A stretch of 64,000 bases of DNA from Rhinolophus ferrumequinum (GCF_004115265.2 NC_046307.1:23375191-23439190), one strand, 5' to 3'; shown: positions 34,776 through 45,955, numbered from the stretch's first letter. A program made the numbers and translations. Notes: generated by a model not told the origin, from the sequence alone.

Positions 34776-36161
34776 GATTTTTCATGGTAGTGGGTTTTGT
34801 CTCTAGAACTCGATAGAATCCGGGCTCCTTAGTACAGCCCGTGGGTATTGCTGAGGACGGGCATGGGTCCCAGGGGACCTTCCACCCCCTGCCACACCTG
34901 GGCGTGCCAGAGGCAAAAGCTTAGATGTCGTGTGCTCCCAGGTCAGAGGTGAGGAGAGCCTAAATGCTCCTCGAAACACCACTTCCTGGTCCATCTGCTT
35001 GGACGTACACGAGGGCAGAGGGCTGCAGAAAGGAGCACTGACGGGAGGTAGGGGATGGGAGAGAAAGGATTAGAAGAAGCCTTATTCATATCTAGTCTGG
35101 ACGAACATACCGGCTTCCTAATAACGGGTCTCCCTGGGTGAAAAGATAAGGACTTTCTTTCCCTGGGTTTTTTGTTTTGTTTTGTTGTTTTTGTACTTAA
35201 AATTTTCTAATATAGCAAATATGAACTGTTTGAGTGAAAAAGCAAATACTTAAAAAAAAAAAAATCCATCAAAAGCACCAGGGAAGCAGTGCATGTCCTG
35301 AGCATGCAGGGGTGACTTGCAAATTTCTAAAGAGGGGTTATCGTACGTACTGTGTCCCAATTGATTGGACGAGTAACCCTTTGGGGAACTGCCGCCCCAA
35401 AGAGAAAAAAGATGGAAGGATTCCGGCTCCCCGATAATTGCACGGCGCCACCACATCAACAACTACTTGCATCTAAGTTTCTTTAATACGTAAGAAAAAA
35501 CCCAAACTGTTATGTGTAAACTACGGTTATTTGGCTTTTTGCTATGCAGTTGAGCTGAATTCTAGTAGATTTAAAAGCTTCCAACAGTGCCAGGTCCTTA
35601 GGAAGTGGTCAGAGACTGAACTGTGATATTGTCAGCTCTCCAGCCGGGTGCCAGGCTCTTAATCCCCGAGACAGAAGCTACTTCCCCAAACTGTCCACAT
35701 GGAAGTCCTGAGGTGGCTACCGGGCACACACTAATTCCTCCATTCCCTAACCTCCAGCTGAACCAGTTAGAGATGGAGCCAGGCTGTGGGGCTGCAAGAG
35801 TAAAGCCTGGAAGACATCCCAGGCCGGACATCAAGTCCAAATGCATGTGGACTTGTTGGAGCCTGGAGAGTTTCTAAAACCACAGCTGCCCAGCTCACAT
35901 GGGGATGGGCTTCCCTGAGGGTGAGAGCCACTGGAGAGAACTTAAAAGGCACCCCCCCCTCCTCCAACTTAATGTGTATCCCCTCCATGGCATCCACTCT
36001 CTACCTGCGTGTGTCGGTGATGGCACTCAGTACCTCTCCCAGGCAGCCTGAGCCTTCTTCCAACCGTCCAGAGAAAGTTCTTCCTTATGTTGAATGACGG
36101 CTTCCACCCTCTGACCCTGGTTTTGTCCTCCAGGAACACGTGGAGTAAGTGGTCCCCTCAA
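34776..36161. other. Unique sequence
   Basis: Two homopolymer-rich spots (35169-35190 T/G-rich, 35252-35265 A-rich). No gene or named repeat seen. Confidence 0.4.
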
Positions 36162-36239
36162 AATCTTTCATGCATTGAAGATTGTTTCTCCTTAAGGAGA
36201 AGGAGAATCTTTCATGCATTGAAGGTGTTTCTCCTTAAG
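36162..36239. repeat. Local direct duplication of a 34-35 bp unit
   Basis: 36162-36196 and 36206-36239 share AATCTTTCATGCATTGAAG followed by TGTTTCTCCTTAAG, with a 9 bp spacer. The copies differ by a single-base change and a one-base length difference. Confidence 0.9.
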
Positions 36240-36475
36240 TAAAATACTAATAACAGCTACCGTTCCTGGGGTATGTGCAGTGTGCTGGACACTATGGTAG
36301 ATATATTACATGCCTGGTCTCACTTACGGCTCACAATGGTCCCAGGAGGTAGGGACTGCTACTGTCCCCATTTTACAGATGAGGAGTCTGAGTCTTAGTT
36401 GAAACGAAGAGCTTTCCCTAAGGTTGCTCAGCTGGTAAGTGGCTGAGGAACCCAGACTTTCCAGAGCTTAACCAC
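36240..36475 (-). mobile_element. MIR SINE
   Basis: TACTAATAACAGCTACCGTT, GTGTGCTGGACACTATGGTA, GTCCCCATTTTACAGATGAG, AAGGTTGCTCAGCTGGTAAG in reverse MIR order. Confidence 0.85.
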
Positions 36476-37041
36476 TGCAGTCTGCTGCCACCTGTGCACA
36501 CCCACCCCGCCCCACCCATACCCCGAATCCTCTCCTCTCCCGTGGTATCCGTACTGGCAACTCTGCAGTGTAGCAGCAAAATTTCCCACGTGGTTCTGGG
36601 GGACCCAGACCCTTTCAGGCCATTCTATCCGCCCCTTCTCTGGTTCCCCCACCTTTCCCCCCCCACCAGCCCCTCCTCCTGCAGCCTTTGGTTTCAGCTC
36701 CTCACATCGCTCTCCAAATAGTCCCTGCTGTAGGGGAGATGTGCTAGTTATCTGTCCGGTGGGGCTTCTTTTCTCCGTTCCAAATGACTTTGGGGGGCCC
36801 ATTGATTGCAGCACCCCACCCAGACTGCCACCGCAGGCACATGCCCCAGGCTGGGCCGGCTTTCTTCCTCCCGTGTTGTGGCACCAATGATTAGTATCAC
36901 AATACACGGTCTCGTGGCCTGATTGTGGCCAAAGAGAATCTTCCTCTGGGTCCTACGTAGACTTTGGGAGGAAGACACTTCCTCCGCCCTCAGGGACGAC
37001 TGGGTTAGTACCGAGAAGCTATAAACCTAAGGATGCAGGCC
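36476..37041. other. Unique sequence, nothing recognised
   Basis: C/T-rich on the plus strand. The minus frame of 159 codons at 36428-36907 is Gly-rich without a domain and overlaps the MIR. Confidence 0.4.
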
Positions 37042-37553
37042 TGTTGCGTGCGTTTCCTATTGCTATGGTTACAAATGACCACAAATGTAATGGTTTAAAA
37101 GAACAGACATTTATTATCTTATAGTTCTGGAGGTCAGAAGTCCTAAAATCAAGGTGTCGGCTGGGCCCCGTTCCTTCTGGAACTTCTAGTGGAGAATACA
37201 TTTCCTTGACTTTCCCAGCTCCTACAGGCCGTCTCCGGTCCTGGGCTCATGGCTCCTTCTTCCATCTTCAGCGTCGCATCTTCAAAGCGCAGGTTCTCTC
37301 TCTCTTTCTCTCACCTCTGTTTCTGTCATCCCATCTCCTTTTCTAGTGTGACCCTCCTGTCCCCCTTCTATAATGACCCTTGTCATTAGCCAATAATATT
37401 GGGCCCCACCGGATAATACGTGATAATCTCACCATCTCAAGATCCTTAACTTAATCCCATATGCACACTCACTTTGACCATATAAGATAACATATTCATG
37501 AGTCAGGCAGAAGGACCTGGACAACTTTGGGGGCCATTATTCAGCCCACCACA
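37042..37553 (-). mobile_element. Solo LTR, ERVL-MaLR (MLT1-type), fossil
   Basis: 512 bp bounded by TG and CA. It contains ATTATCTTATAGTTCTGGAG, CTTATAGTTCTGGAGGTCAG, TTCCATCTTCAGCGTCGC, AATATTGGGCCCCACC and GGGCCATTATTCAGCCCACC in the order of the reversed MLT1 consensus. No internal region or partner LTR is present. The level of divergence and the family suggest an insertion older than the split of placental orders. Confidence 0.75.
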
Positions 37554-37934
37554 CCCGTCCATGCAGAGGAAGCTCAGCGGCAGCGAAACAGAGAGACAGA
37601 GAGAACAGAGCCGAGAGGTGGAGGGAAGATCCAGCCACGGCTGAAGTCTCAACTTGTTGGTTACAGGAGCCAACGAATCCCCTTCTTGCTTAAGTTCATT
37701 TGGTCTCCGTTTCTGTCACTTGCACCCTAATTGGTTCGGACTGTCCCACACACCTACTGGCCAGGATTTTCCTAGCCACCTCGGAGCTTCAAGGGCAGGC
37801 TCTCAGAGTTAGTGCCACGATGACCTCGTTCCACAAACCCGGAATTGACACCCATAGCACGATAAGCACACGTGTATGTTTGGGGGAGTAAACGGGACAG
37901 AATAGAAAACTTGGGATTATCCTGGGAACTGAAG

Positions 37935-38060
37935 TGCAATAGCACAAAGATCACTGCCCTGGGACTCAGGAGACTTGGGTTTCATCCATGCTCTGGCGGG
38001 GAGAGATCCCAGGAAGTTACACAGCTGCTCTGGGCTTCCCCACCGTTGTCCAACCGAAGC
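37935..38060 (+). mobile_element. MIR SINE
   Basis: GACTCAGGAGACTTGGGTTT, CATCCATGCTCTGGCGGGG and TGCTCTGGGCTTCCCCACC. Confidence 0.65.
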
Positions 38061-38989
38061 ATTACGAGGTTGAATGCTGGGACTGCGTCCCGCTCTAACC
38101 TTCTGTGTTTCTAGTACTCGATCCTGTTTACAGAGACCTTAGTGCTGGGAACACTCCTAGGCTCTGTGTCTGTCACACACAAAGGCACCACACCAGGCCC
38201 CAATGAGAAGGCTGGGCTTTAGTGGTGCGCAGCCAGGGGCACTCACTGTACCCTTCCCATCTCCTTCTCATCCAGCCGTTAGAAGCAGAACAATGACTTT
38301 GGGAGAAAGCCAAGGAGGAGGGAAGGAAAAGAGGCAGCTCTCTCTCTGCTAGCTATTAAATACACACATGTAGACCCATCGATCCTACAGCCACCTGTAC
38401 CCCTGACTAATTCACTATCCAGGCAAAGGAATATTGTATGCTTGTTTGGTATGTTTCTCTATTTTTAGACCTTTTTTTTTTTTTTTTTTGCAATTGTTAC
38501 CCACTAATTTAGGGAATTTTAGGAATAAAGTTTTGTGGTTGTTTTGGGTGTTTTTTTTTCCTTGTTTTTCTAAGCAAACCGTAAGATGATCAGATCTCTA
38601 AGGGCCCTTCTGGCACAATCTTGTTAATAAGCTTTTTGGCTTAACAAGAGGAGGAGAGGACAGGTCAGTACAGAACCCCAGGAACAGCCAGGGTGTAGGA
38701 ATGGTCCCCACAAGGGCCAGGTGCACCCATGCCCTGACTCTAACATCCTCCAGGTGGAGGAGAATTAGGCGCCTGAGAGCTCTGCGCCATGGGTGCTGTG
38801 GCTGCCACCCAGAAGGGTGTGTTCTGTGCAGGGGTCAGTGCCCTGCCAACCACTTGTTAGTCACCTTGGGACAGTCATTTTCCCGGATGGACCTTCGTGT
38901 TTTCCTGTGCACAATGAAAATATCGGGCCAGAAATCAAAAAGAATCTTCCCAGGGGACACGAAGGAGCTTCCAGAGAGCTGGGAATGGA
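38061..38989. other. Unassigned sequence with a long T-tract
   Basis: About 20 consecutive T at 38470-38490. 38400-38580 is AT-rich. Nothing else named. Confidence 0.4.
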
Positions 38990-39265
38990 TGTTCTGTTTC
39001 TCAAACTGGGTACTGGTGACACAGATGTGTTCAATTTGTGAAAATTCATTGAGACGTACATTTATGATTTGTACACTTCTCTCTATATTTTACTCCCATA
39101 AAAAAGTTTACATAAACTATGACAAGATAGAAGGAGGAGTGGGTGTGAGTAGAGATGAGACCAAATTGACCATTGCTGAAGTTGGGGGACGTGGGTGGGG
39201 GTTCATTATGCCATCTTGTATCCTTTTGTGTGTCTTTCAAATTTTCCACAGTGAAAGTTAAAATA
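38990..39265 (+). mobile_element. L1M 3' end fragment
   Basis: CTGGGTACTGGTGACACAGA, TGTGTTCAATTTGTGAAAAT, ATTTATGATTTGTACACTTC and AAAAAAGTTTACATAAAC match the end of old L1/HAL1 elements. A second, similar piece follows to 39260 (CATCTTGTATCCTTTTGTGT). Confidence 0.65.
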
Positions 39266-39814
39266 AGAGCTCATCTTTCTCTAAAACGCTCTCACTTGAA
39301 AGAGCTCCCACTATTGTGTAAGAAGAATGCAGCAGAAAGGTGAAAGGCAAGTCACAGCTCCCCCTTTCCGGAGTCGAGCGTGTTAGAGAAGAGATGGAAC
39401 CCCACCCAACACGGCCCAAACAGGGCTACTATACCCGAAATGAGAAGAATCATGCCTCTTGGGCGTAGTTATTTGTTTTGTTTTGTCCTAATTTCAGGTA
39501 TCGTTTTGGCATATTCGTGTCTGATAGAGCAAATTTACTAAGAGAGCTTCGAGACATGATTGTTTAAGTTCCCCGTGAGAATGCTGGTGAGATCTAGCGC
39601 TGGCTAGATTCTGGGTTGTCACAGCCCACGCGTGGTTGGCTCCCTTACCCCGGTGCCAGCTGCGCCAATTCATCTGGTGCCCAAAGTAGGTGAAAGGGCA
39701 AGTCCCATAAGGACCCTCTGGGGTTTGGCTTGGCCTTCGAACAGTGATTGCGATGTCACCCTCACGCTTGCACACTTGGAGGGGCTGTGACTAAAACATT
39801 TTTGCAAAGTGGCC
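39266..39814. other. Unique sequence, nothing recognised
   Basis: No recognised repeat or gene. Confidence 0.4.
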
Positions 39815-39950
39815 GGGGTTCACTCACTCCCTAAGTGTGTACTGAGCGCCTGCTCCCTGCCAAGCCCCGTTCTGGGGATGAGGGCCACAGCAGTGCACAA
39901 AACAGACAAAAATCCCCACCCTTGGGGCGCTTCCATGATTCACTAAGTCA
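39815..39950 (-). mobile_element. L2 3' end, reversed
   Basis: GTGTGTACTGAGCGCCTGCT, CCAAGCCCCGTTCTGGGGAT, GAGGGCCACAGCAGTGCACA and AAAACAGACAAAAATCCCCA are very close to the reversed L2 consensus. Confidence 0.85.
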
Positions 39951-39974
39951 CATAAGAGCTTTAAAGACTTCAGA

Positions 39975-40700
39975 AATGTTTCAGATTGTGATAAAACATA
40001 CACGTATATAACATAACATGAAATTTACCTTAGTCACCTTTTTTGAGCATACAGTTCGGTAGTGTTAAGCATATTTGCATTGCTGTGCAGCCACTCTTTC
40101 ATCTTGCAGAACTGAAATTGTATACCCATCACACAATAACTATCCTTCGCCACATCCTTCCGAGGCCCTGACAACCACCATTCTACTTTATAAATCTGAC
40201 TTCTCTAGGGACCTCAGGTAAGTAGAATCATACGCTATTTGTCCTTTTGTGTCTGGCTTATTTCACTGACCATAATGTCTTCAAGGTCCATCCATGTTGT
40301 AGCACATGTCAGAATTGCCTTCCGTTCTAAGGCTGAATAACATTCCATTGTGTATAGATGCCACATTTTCTTCATCGATTCATCCGCCAGTGGACATTTG
40401 GGTGGCTTCCACCTTTTGGCTATTGTGAATAGTGCTGCTGTGGATATGCGCGTCCAAATATCTCTTTGAGACCCTGCTTTCAATTCTTTGGGGTGTATAC
40501 CCAGAAGTGGAAGTGTTGGATCATATGGTAATTCTAATTTTAATTTTTTGAGGAATCACTATTTGGTGTTCCACTGTGGCTGCACCATTTTACATTCTCA
40601 CCAACAGTGCAGAAGGGTTCCAATTTCTTCTCATCCGCACCAACACTTGTTATTTTCTGTTTTCTTTTGATAATAGCCAGCCTAATGGGTGGGAAGTGAG
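39975..40700 (-). mobile_element. L1 LINE, 3' part
   Basis: Reversed L1: AAAACATACACGTATATAAC, ACAACCACCATTCTACTTTA, TTCACTGACCATAATGTCTT, CATTCCATTGTGTATAGATG, ATCATATGGTAATTCTAAT and CATTCTCACCAACAGTGCAG. The minus frame at 40235-40483 retains the ORF2 stretch SMKKMWHLYTMECYSALERK with a few remaining matches either side. It is truncated at both ends and contains stops. Confidence 0.9.
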
Positions 40701-40889
40701 ACTATTTATTAAAAACTACTTGTATGAGCTTAATTATAGAAAAATTTGAGCTACATTAAGCTGGGAAGACATGTGAAGGATACACAGCACAAACTCATTA
40801 TTTACAAGGAGTAAACAGAGGCTTGTGAGTGAAGGACCTTGCTCAAGTCCCCATGAGGGACTGATGGAGGTGGCCTAGGCTCCTAAACC

Positions 40890-41087
40890 AGGAGTCAGCC
40901 AACTTTTTCTGCAAAGGGACAGAGAGTAAATACTTTAGGCTCTGTGGGCCATACGGCCTCTGTTGCAACTCCCCCACTTTGTGTCACGAAAGCATTCACA
41001 GATAACACATGTAACCAAACTGGCATGGTTGTATTCCAATAAAACTTTATTTGCACAAATAGGCCACAGCAGTTTGCAGATCCCCGT
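40890..41087 (+). mobile_element. hAT-Charlie-type element with near-intact 8 bp target duplication
   Basis: AGTCAGCCAACTTTTTCTGC, AAATACTTTAGGCTCTGTGG, GCCATACGGCCTCTGTTGCA, TTGTATTCCAATAAAACTTT and GCAGATCCCCGTT. Flanks CCTAAACC (40882-40889) and TCTAAACC (41088-41095) fit an 8 bp hAT duplication with one mismatch. I recall this family as MER33-like but am not certain of the name. Confidence 0.8.
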
Positions 41088-41095
41088 TCTAAACC

Positions 41096-41711
41096 AATAA
41101 GCTAAAGTGTAGCAAGCAGGTGTGGTCGTGTTCCTTGGCTCCTCCGCCACTTCTGGTAGCAGCACCGTGATTTCCTTTTGCTGAATTACCACTCTCCTCT
41201 GGTCTGTGATCTTGGCAACTTGCCCAGCTCTGGCCAAGACGTGGGCCCATGACCCAAGCTGGCCCTTCTCTCTGGGGACTTTCTATCTTGAAGCAAGGGC
41301 AAGATGTGGAAGCTGATGAAACCTGTTGTCCCTGGTGCCTCTGTTGATGGGTTCGTCCTATGTGGATCCCCAAAGCCACCCCGTTCCCAGCCCTCTCCCA
41401 TCCTGGTGTCGCAGTTCTTCCTTCCGACCTACAAGCGACCCCACACCCTTCTATCCTTTAGCAGGTTCCTTTCTGATAAATTAGCCAGAGTCAGTTTCCG
41501 TTGCTCACAACCAAAGATTTCTGACAGATCGTTGACTTTTAAGGAATGATAACCCTATATAACTTCTTTAACCACAATAGCCCCAAACAGCTAACATAGG
41601 ATCTGATTTCTTAAAACGCAATTTATCCAGAAGATGAAGGACACCTCAGATTCAGCAATTGAAATTCTGCCTTCCATACCTGGCAATATGGACACGCCAC
41701 AGGGATCGTCA
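41096..41711. other. Unique sequence, nothing recognised
   Basis: No recognised repeat or gene. Confidence 0.4.
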
Positions 41712-41724
41712 TTATCCTTGTTTC

Positions 41725-42113
41725 TTTTCTTTTTTTTAAAATTAAATTTATTAAGGATGACAATGGTTAGTAAGATTACATAGGTTGCAAGTGTACAATT
41801 CTGTGATACAATTCTATGTGTCACATTGTGTGTTCACCCAGAGTCAGTTCTCCTTCCATCACCGTATATTATATTTGACCCCCTTTACCCTCTTCTACTA
41901 CCCTCCTTCCCCCTTACCCTCTGGTAACCACTAAACTATTGTCTGTGTCTGTGAGTTTTTGTTTCTTCATTTGTCTTATTCCTTTGTTGCTTTCAGTTTT
42001 ATATCCCACGTATCAGTGAAATCATATGGTTCTCGACTTTTTGTCTGACTTATTTCGCTTACGTAATAACCTCAAGATGCATCCATGTTGTCACAAATGG
42101 CACTATTGCATCT
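41725..42113 (-). mobile_element. L1 LINE 3' end, young bat type, 5' truncated
   Basis: Poly-T end, then TATTAAGGATGACAATGGTT, AGATTACATAGGTTGCAAGT, GTGTACAATTCTGTGATACA, CACATTGTGTGTTCACCC, GTTTTATATCCCACGTATCA and ATCCATGTTGTCACAAATGG. Flanked by identical 13 bp target duplications, TTATCCTTGTTTC at 41712-41724 and 42114-42126, so the boundaries are precise and the insertion fairly recent. Confidence 0.92.
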
Positions 42114-42126
42114 TTATCCTTGTTTC

Positions 42127-42564
42127 CTTTTTTTTTTTTAATTGGGGAATATTGGGGAACAGTGTGTTTCTCCAGGGCCCATCAGCTCCAAGTCATTGTC
42201 CTTCAATCCAGTTGTGGAGGGCGCAGCTCAGCTCCAAATCAACTTGCTATTTTCAATCTTACCATGTTTCCCCAAAAATAAGACCTAGCCGGACAATCAG
42301 CTCTAATGCGTGTTTTGAAGCAAAAATTAATATAAGACCCGGTCTTATTTTACTATAACATAAGACCCGGTCTTATATAAGACCGGGTCTTATATTAATG
42401 TTAGTTCCAAAAGACACATTAGAGCTGATTGTCTGGCTGGGTCTTATTTTCGGGTTAACATGGTAGTGGCAGGGGGTGCAGCCCACCATCCCATGTGAGA
42501 ATTGAACCGGCAACCCCACCACCAAGAGCTTGCACTCTAACCAACTCAGCCATCCGGCCGCCCC
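42127..42564 (-). mobile_element. tRNA-derived bat SINE (Rhin/VES type), split by a TIR element
   Basis: 42127-42261 is the poly-T tail plus body (TTGGGGAATATTGGGGAACA, CTCCAGGGCCCATCAGCTCC, GTTGTGGAGGGCGCAGCTCA). 42464-42564 is the tRNA-like head reversed (GCAGCCCACCATCCCATGTG, GAATTGAACCGGCAACCCC, CAACTCAGCCATCCGGCCGC). Right duplication TCCTTGTTTC (42566-42575) matches 42117-42126. The element inside, at 42262-42463, is younger. Confidence 0.9.
42262..42463. mobile_element. Palindromic TIR element, Tc1/mariner-like, short copy (202 bp)
   Basis: Begins CCATGTTTCCCCAAAAATAA and ends with the reverse, TTATTTTCGGGTTAACATGG. Both sides carry a TA dinucleotide (42260-42261, 42464-42465), the hallmark of Tc1/mariner insertion. 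The two halves are inverted repeats over nearly the whole length, so it can fold into a long hairpin. No coding capacity. Confidence 0.88.
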
Positions 42565-42599
42565 TTCCTTGTTTCTTAGTTCAACAAATACCTCAGCCC

Positions 42600-42860
42600 T
42601 ACCCAGCTTTCCCTTGTGCAAACCCTTTGGCCTCTCTGGGCCTCAGTTTCTCCATCTATAATGTACAGGAAGTAAATGGTCAGGGATGGTGACTCAGGTT
42701 CCATGCAGCTCCAGGCTTTTATCAGTTTCCTACTGCACACTCAGCACTGTGCTTTCAAGGAGCTTGAGGACGAGTTGTGTAGAGAGAGAAGGCATCCGAT
42801 AAGTTGTGGTGATACAGAGCTGCCTATGCAAAGGGCCAGGTGAAGACAACAGCCATTGGC
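42600..42860. mobile_element. MIR fragment and reversed L2 3' fragment
   Basis: 42615-42690 has GGCCTCAGTTTCTCCATCTA (MIR, forward). 42720-42860 has CACTCAGCACTGTGCTTTCA, AGGAGCTTGAGGACGAG and ATGCAAAGGGCCAGGTG (L2, reversed). Confidence 0.6.
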
Positions 42861-44029
42861 ACTCAAAGGAAAGAAAACCGCTATGGCCCGGAAAGGACTT
42901 TAGCGGCACCTTTAAGAACAGATTGGGCTTCAATAGGGAGAGAAGGAGGACAAACTATATACACTTTGGAGGCATACTCAGCAGCCTTCGTAGTAGGCTC
43001 CGGCGGTGGTTTCTGGCGTCATTTCCCTCTGTGGAGCAGCAGAGGGTGAATGGAACGAACCCTGCTAACAGAACTGGGGGTGCTCAGGTCCAGTTCTGCG
43101 GGTGACATTGTTTGTTCCATGAAGTGTTTCTTATAGGTGTTTCTAGCTGACTGCAGGGAGCAGGGTGTGGACCATTCCGAGCTTTGTAGCTGGAATATCA
43201 ATATTAGAGTCTTGCTGAACTTGCTGTTTTCTGCCCCTTCCAGCTGTCCAAGCACTACAGACAGTGCCCTGGGTCCCCCATCCCCACCCTCCAGGAGGGC
43301 GGGATGAGTGAGCAGGGGCTCAGATTGTGTGGTCCAGCCCCCCCCCCCCCGAGGTGCCTTTGATGCACACTGTTCCCTCACCACAGGGGCAGTGGGCAGT
43401 GGGCACAGGGAGGTAGGGGGTGGTCCTCTCCTCAGCTTTCTAAATGCCATCTGTCCCAAACCCCAAGCCTTGCTTTCCACTACACCCAAAACACCCGTGG
43501 GACTGGTTATCCCCAACACAAACAGCTCTTTGTTTGCTGCTTGTGTTTGTTTGTTGGCATCTGAACAGTTCTCTGTGGTTCAAGTTTGAGGCCAGCCTGA
43601 GGCAAAATGAGATTGGCAGAGATCGCTGTGGGGGCCACACCTCTCTTCCACTCTCCTGTCCCCAAGCCTAGACCCCCAAACTTCCACCTTTGTAACAAAC
43701 ACCACCACCACCACCCTGGAATCTCCTCCTCCCGCACAGTCCCAGTCTTTGCTTTTTCACCTCAGCTTATCTGAGAAACAAATCTCTTCTAAGGGATGAG
43801 CTTTTGATAAAGTATTTCTGTTTTAATAGGAGTCTTCTAGAGACACAATGCTCTGACTCAGATGAAAGAAAAATGGTTGGGAATTTCAGGCATTGTGACA
43901 GGTTTCTCAGGGCAGACGAGGCTGCCCTTCAAAGAACCTCCTCTGTTCTTTGTCTATACAGCAGGCACTGAGGTCCACTGGCCCAGCTCCTTGTAGATGG
44001 AACTTTGAATGCAAGATGGAAACAAATAG
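42861..44029. other. Unique sequence with a C-run
   Basis: A run of about 13 C lies at 43338-43350 and a short (CAC)n at 43702-43716. Overlapping frames of 93-166 codons at 43019-43589 have no domain. No repeats named. Confidence 0.4.
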
Positions 44030-44345
44030 AAAGAGCCCAAAAAAAGTAAGAGGAGCATTTAATAACAAGAAGTAGCCAACCTTGGGAAGGTCTAGAGGTG
44101 GCTTGTGCAAAGGCCCAGAGGGAGGAACTAAGAAGGCCACTGGGCCTGTTTGGGGATCAGAGAGAAGGTCAGTGTGTTTGGAACTTAGTGAGCCAGGGTG
44201 ATGGTGGGACAAGAGTTTGGAGAGGAAAATGGGGCTGCATCATGCGGAGAGATTTATGGTTTTATTTGGAGCGAGCGGAACAAGAAATCATTGGGTTTTT
44301 TTACATTTTAAAAAGATCGTGCTGGCTGCCATATTATTGTCACCA
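44030..44345 (-). mobile_element. L2 fragment, reversed
   Basis: GGCTTGTGCAAAGGCCCAGA, GAGGAACTAAGAAGGCCACT, GTGAGCCAGGGTGATGG, CTGCATCATGCGGAGAGATT and AAAGATCGTGCTGGCTGCC, the reverse of the L2 ORF2 segment. Confidence 0.8.
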
Positions 44346-45395
44346 GCACCAGGTTGTACCTCTCCGGCGCACCATTCACTGTGTTGTCAGGTGTGTAACC
44401 AGAGCCCCCTGGAGTTGTGCAAGGTGAAGCAACTTGACTCTCCTCCCAGTTCCCATGAGCCTTCAGGTTCTGAGAATCCTGATGCTAAGTGACTTTGGGG
44501 TGGAAAGAGTCCGAGTCTTCCTTGGGGGCTTTGATGATGTCAATCCGCTGTCATCTTTGAGAAGCCCAAGGGGAACTCTGGCCCCTCCAGGGTGTCTGCA
44601 CTGATCCCTGTAAACACTCCCTTCTCCCAAACTCTTTCATCTGAGAGGTCGAGCCAAGCGGCGGCAGACGCTCCCTCACTCTCTCCTGCCTTCAAACTGA
44701 CACCCTCTAAGCCTTTAAGCAGCTCATAACTCCATCATCTCAGCGCCCCTTGGAAGGGAGCAGCCAGCAGATTAAGCGATTCTGGGATCCAGGCGCTGAG
44801 GAATTCAGGGCCTCTCAGGTTTCTTGGCAGGAGTTATAAGTACATGCAGAGACTCTTCTTCAGAACAAGTGAAAATAATTCCTTCCAGGGGCAGAAAAAG
44901 GCATGCTTTTGGCAAAGAACTTCATACGATGTTATCTCAAGAGACCAGTATGGGAGCCCTGGGAGGGAGAGCAGAAGTTGTTAAACCAGGAGGGAAAATG
45001 GATGGGCGGCCGAGGAAGGACTTCCAGGCTCCCACAGCCATTCAGAACTGGTCTGTGGACTCCGGCTCATGCATGTTTCACTCTCATGGGACTGGACTCG
45101 GAGAAGAAAGGGGCGGCGAGGGGTGGCAAGGAGGGTGATGAAGAGAGGTCTGCTACTTAAGGATGAGGCCCCGTCCTCCTCCCCAAGCTGGACATCTTGG
45201 AGGAAAAAGTCACAGATCTGCAAAGTTAGGGCTGCAAAGGACCCTGGGTATCGTCCGGTCCAACCCTCTTATTCCATGGATGAAAAGATCAAGGCCCCAA
45301 AGATGAGTACTTCCTGTTGCTGGCCAGGAGGGGAGGTGGGTTTCTCCTGGGCCAGAGGAGAAAGTTGGAACTGATGTCTTTTGGAGGACATCTTG
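44346..45395. other. Unique sequence
   Basis: 45225-45310 (GGACCCTGGGTATCGTCCGG, TCCAACCCTCTTATTCCATG) belongs to an ancient low-copy repeat I cannot name. The remainder is unassigned. Confidence 0.45.
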
Positions 45396-45955
45396 GTCAC
45401 ATCTGTCAATGTGTGAAGCACACATATTCTTTGACGCAGCAATTCCCCTTGCAGGAATCCTCCTACAGAAATCCTTGCACATGTGCACAGAGCGGTGTGT
45501 AGGGTTGTTCCCTGCAGCGTGCTTTGTCATGCGAGAAACCTCAAGAGACAGCATCGGCACGGTTATCAGTAGGAGCAACATTAAACTGTGGGACATTCAT
45601 ATTATGGAATATTGTGCAGGCACTGGAAGGAAGGAGACAACTATATATCATTGCTATGGAAAGGTTGCTAGTGATGTTTTAAATGAAAAACAAAGCACAT
45701 AATAAAATGTACAGTATGATCCAATCTGAGTAACAGAAAGTAAATATGCATATATATGTACACACCTATATCCTTATATGTTACTAATATATTTCTGGAA
45801 AGATATATAAGTAATATTAACATTTTATTCTAGGAAATGAAATGGGAGCTGAGGAGGAGACGTTTTAACTTCATTTTACAGCTTTCTGCACAGCTTGAAG
45901 TTTTTTGTCAGATGGGTTTTTACCGTGTGTATATTATTTTCATTGCAAAAGAAAA
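45396..45955 (+). mobile_element. L1M 3' end
   Basis: GACGCAGCAATTCCCCTTGC, AGGAATCCTCCTACAGAAAT, CATATTATGGAATATTGTGC, AAATGTACAGTATGATCCAA, TATTTCTGGAAAGATATATA and GTGTATATTATTTTCATTGC in the order of an old L1 3' UTR. Confidence 0.88.

Noticed and set aside
38701-39261. 186-codon plus-strand frame, the longest in the window
   Set aside because: No domain or signal peptide. Its second half runs through an L1M 3' end, so the frame is a chance join of unique and repeat DNA.
43019-43519. Overlapping frames of 93-166 codons on both strands
   Set aside because: They depend on a C-run and GC-rich composition, code on both strands at once and show no protein family.
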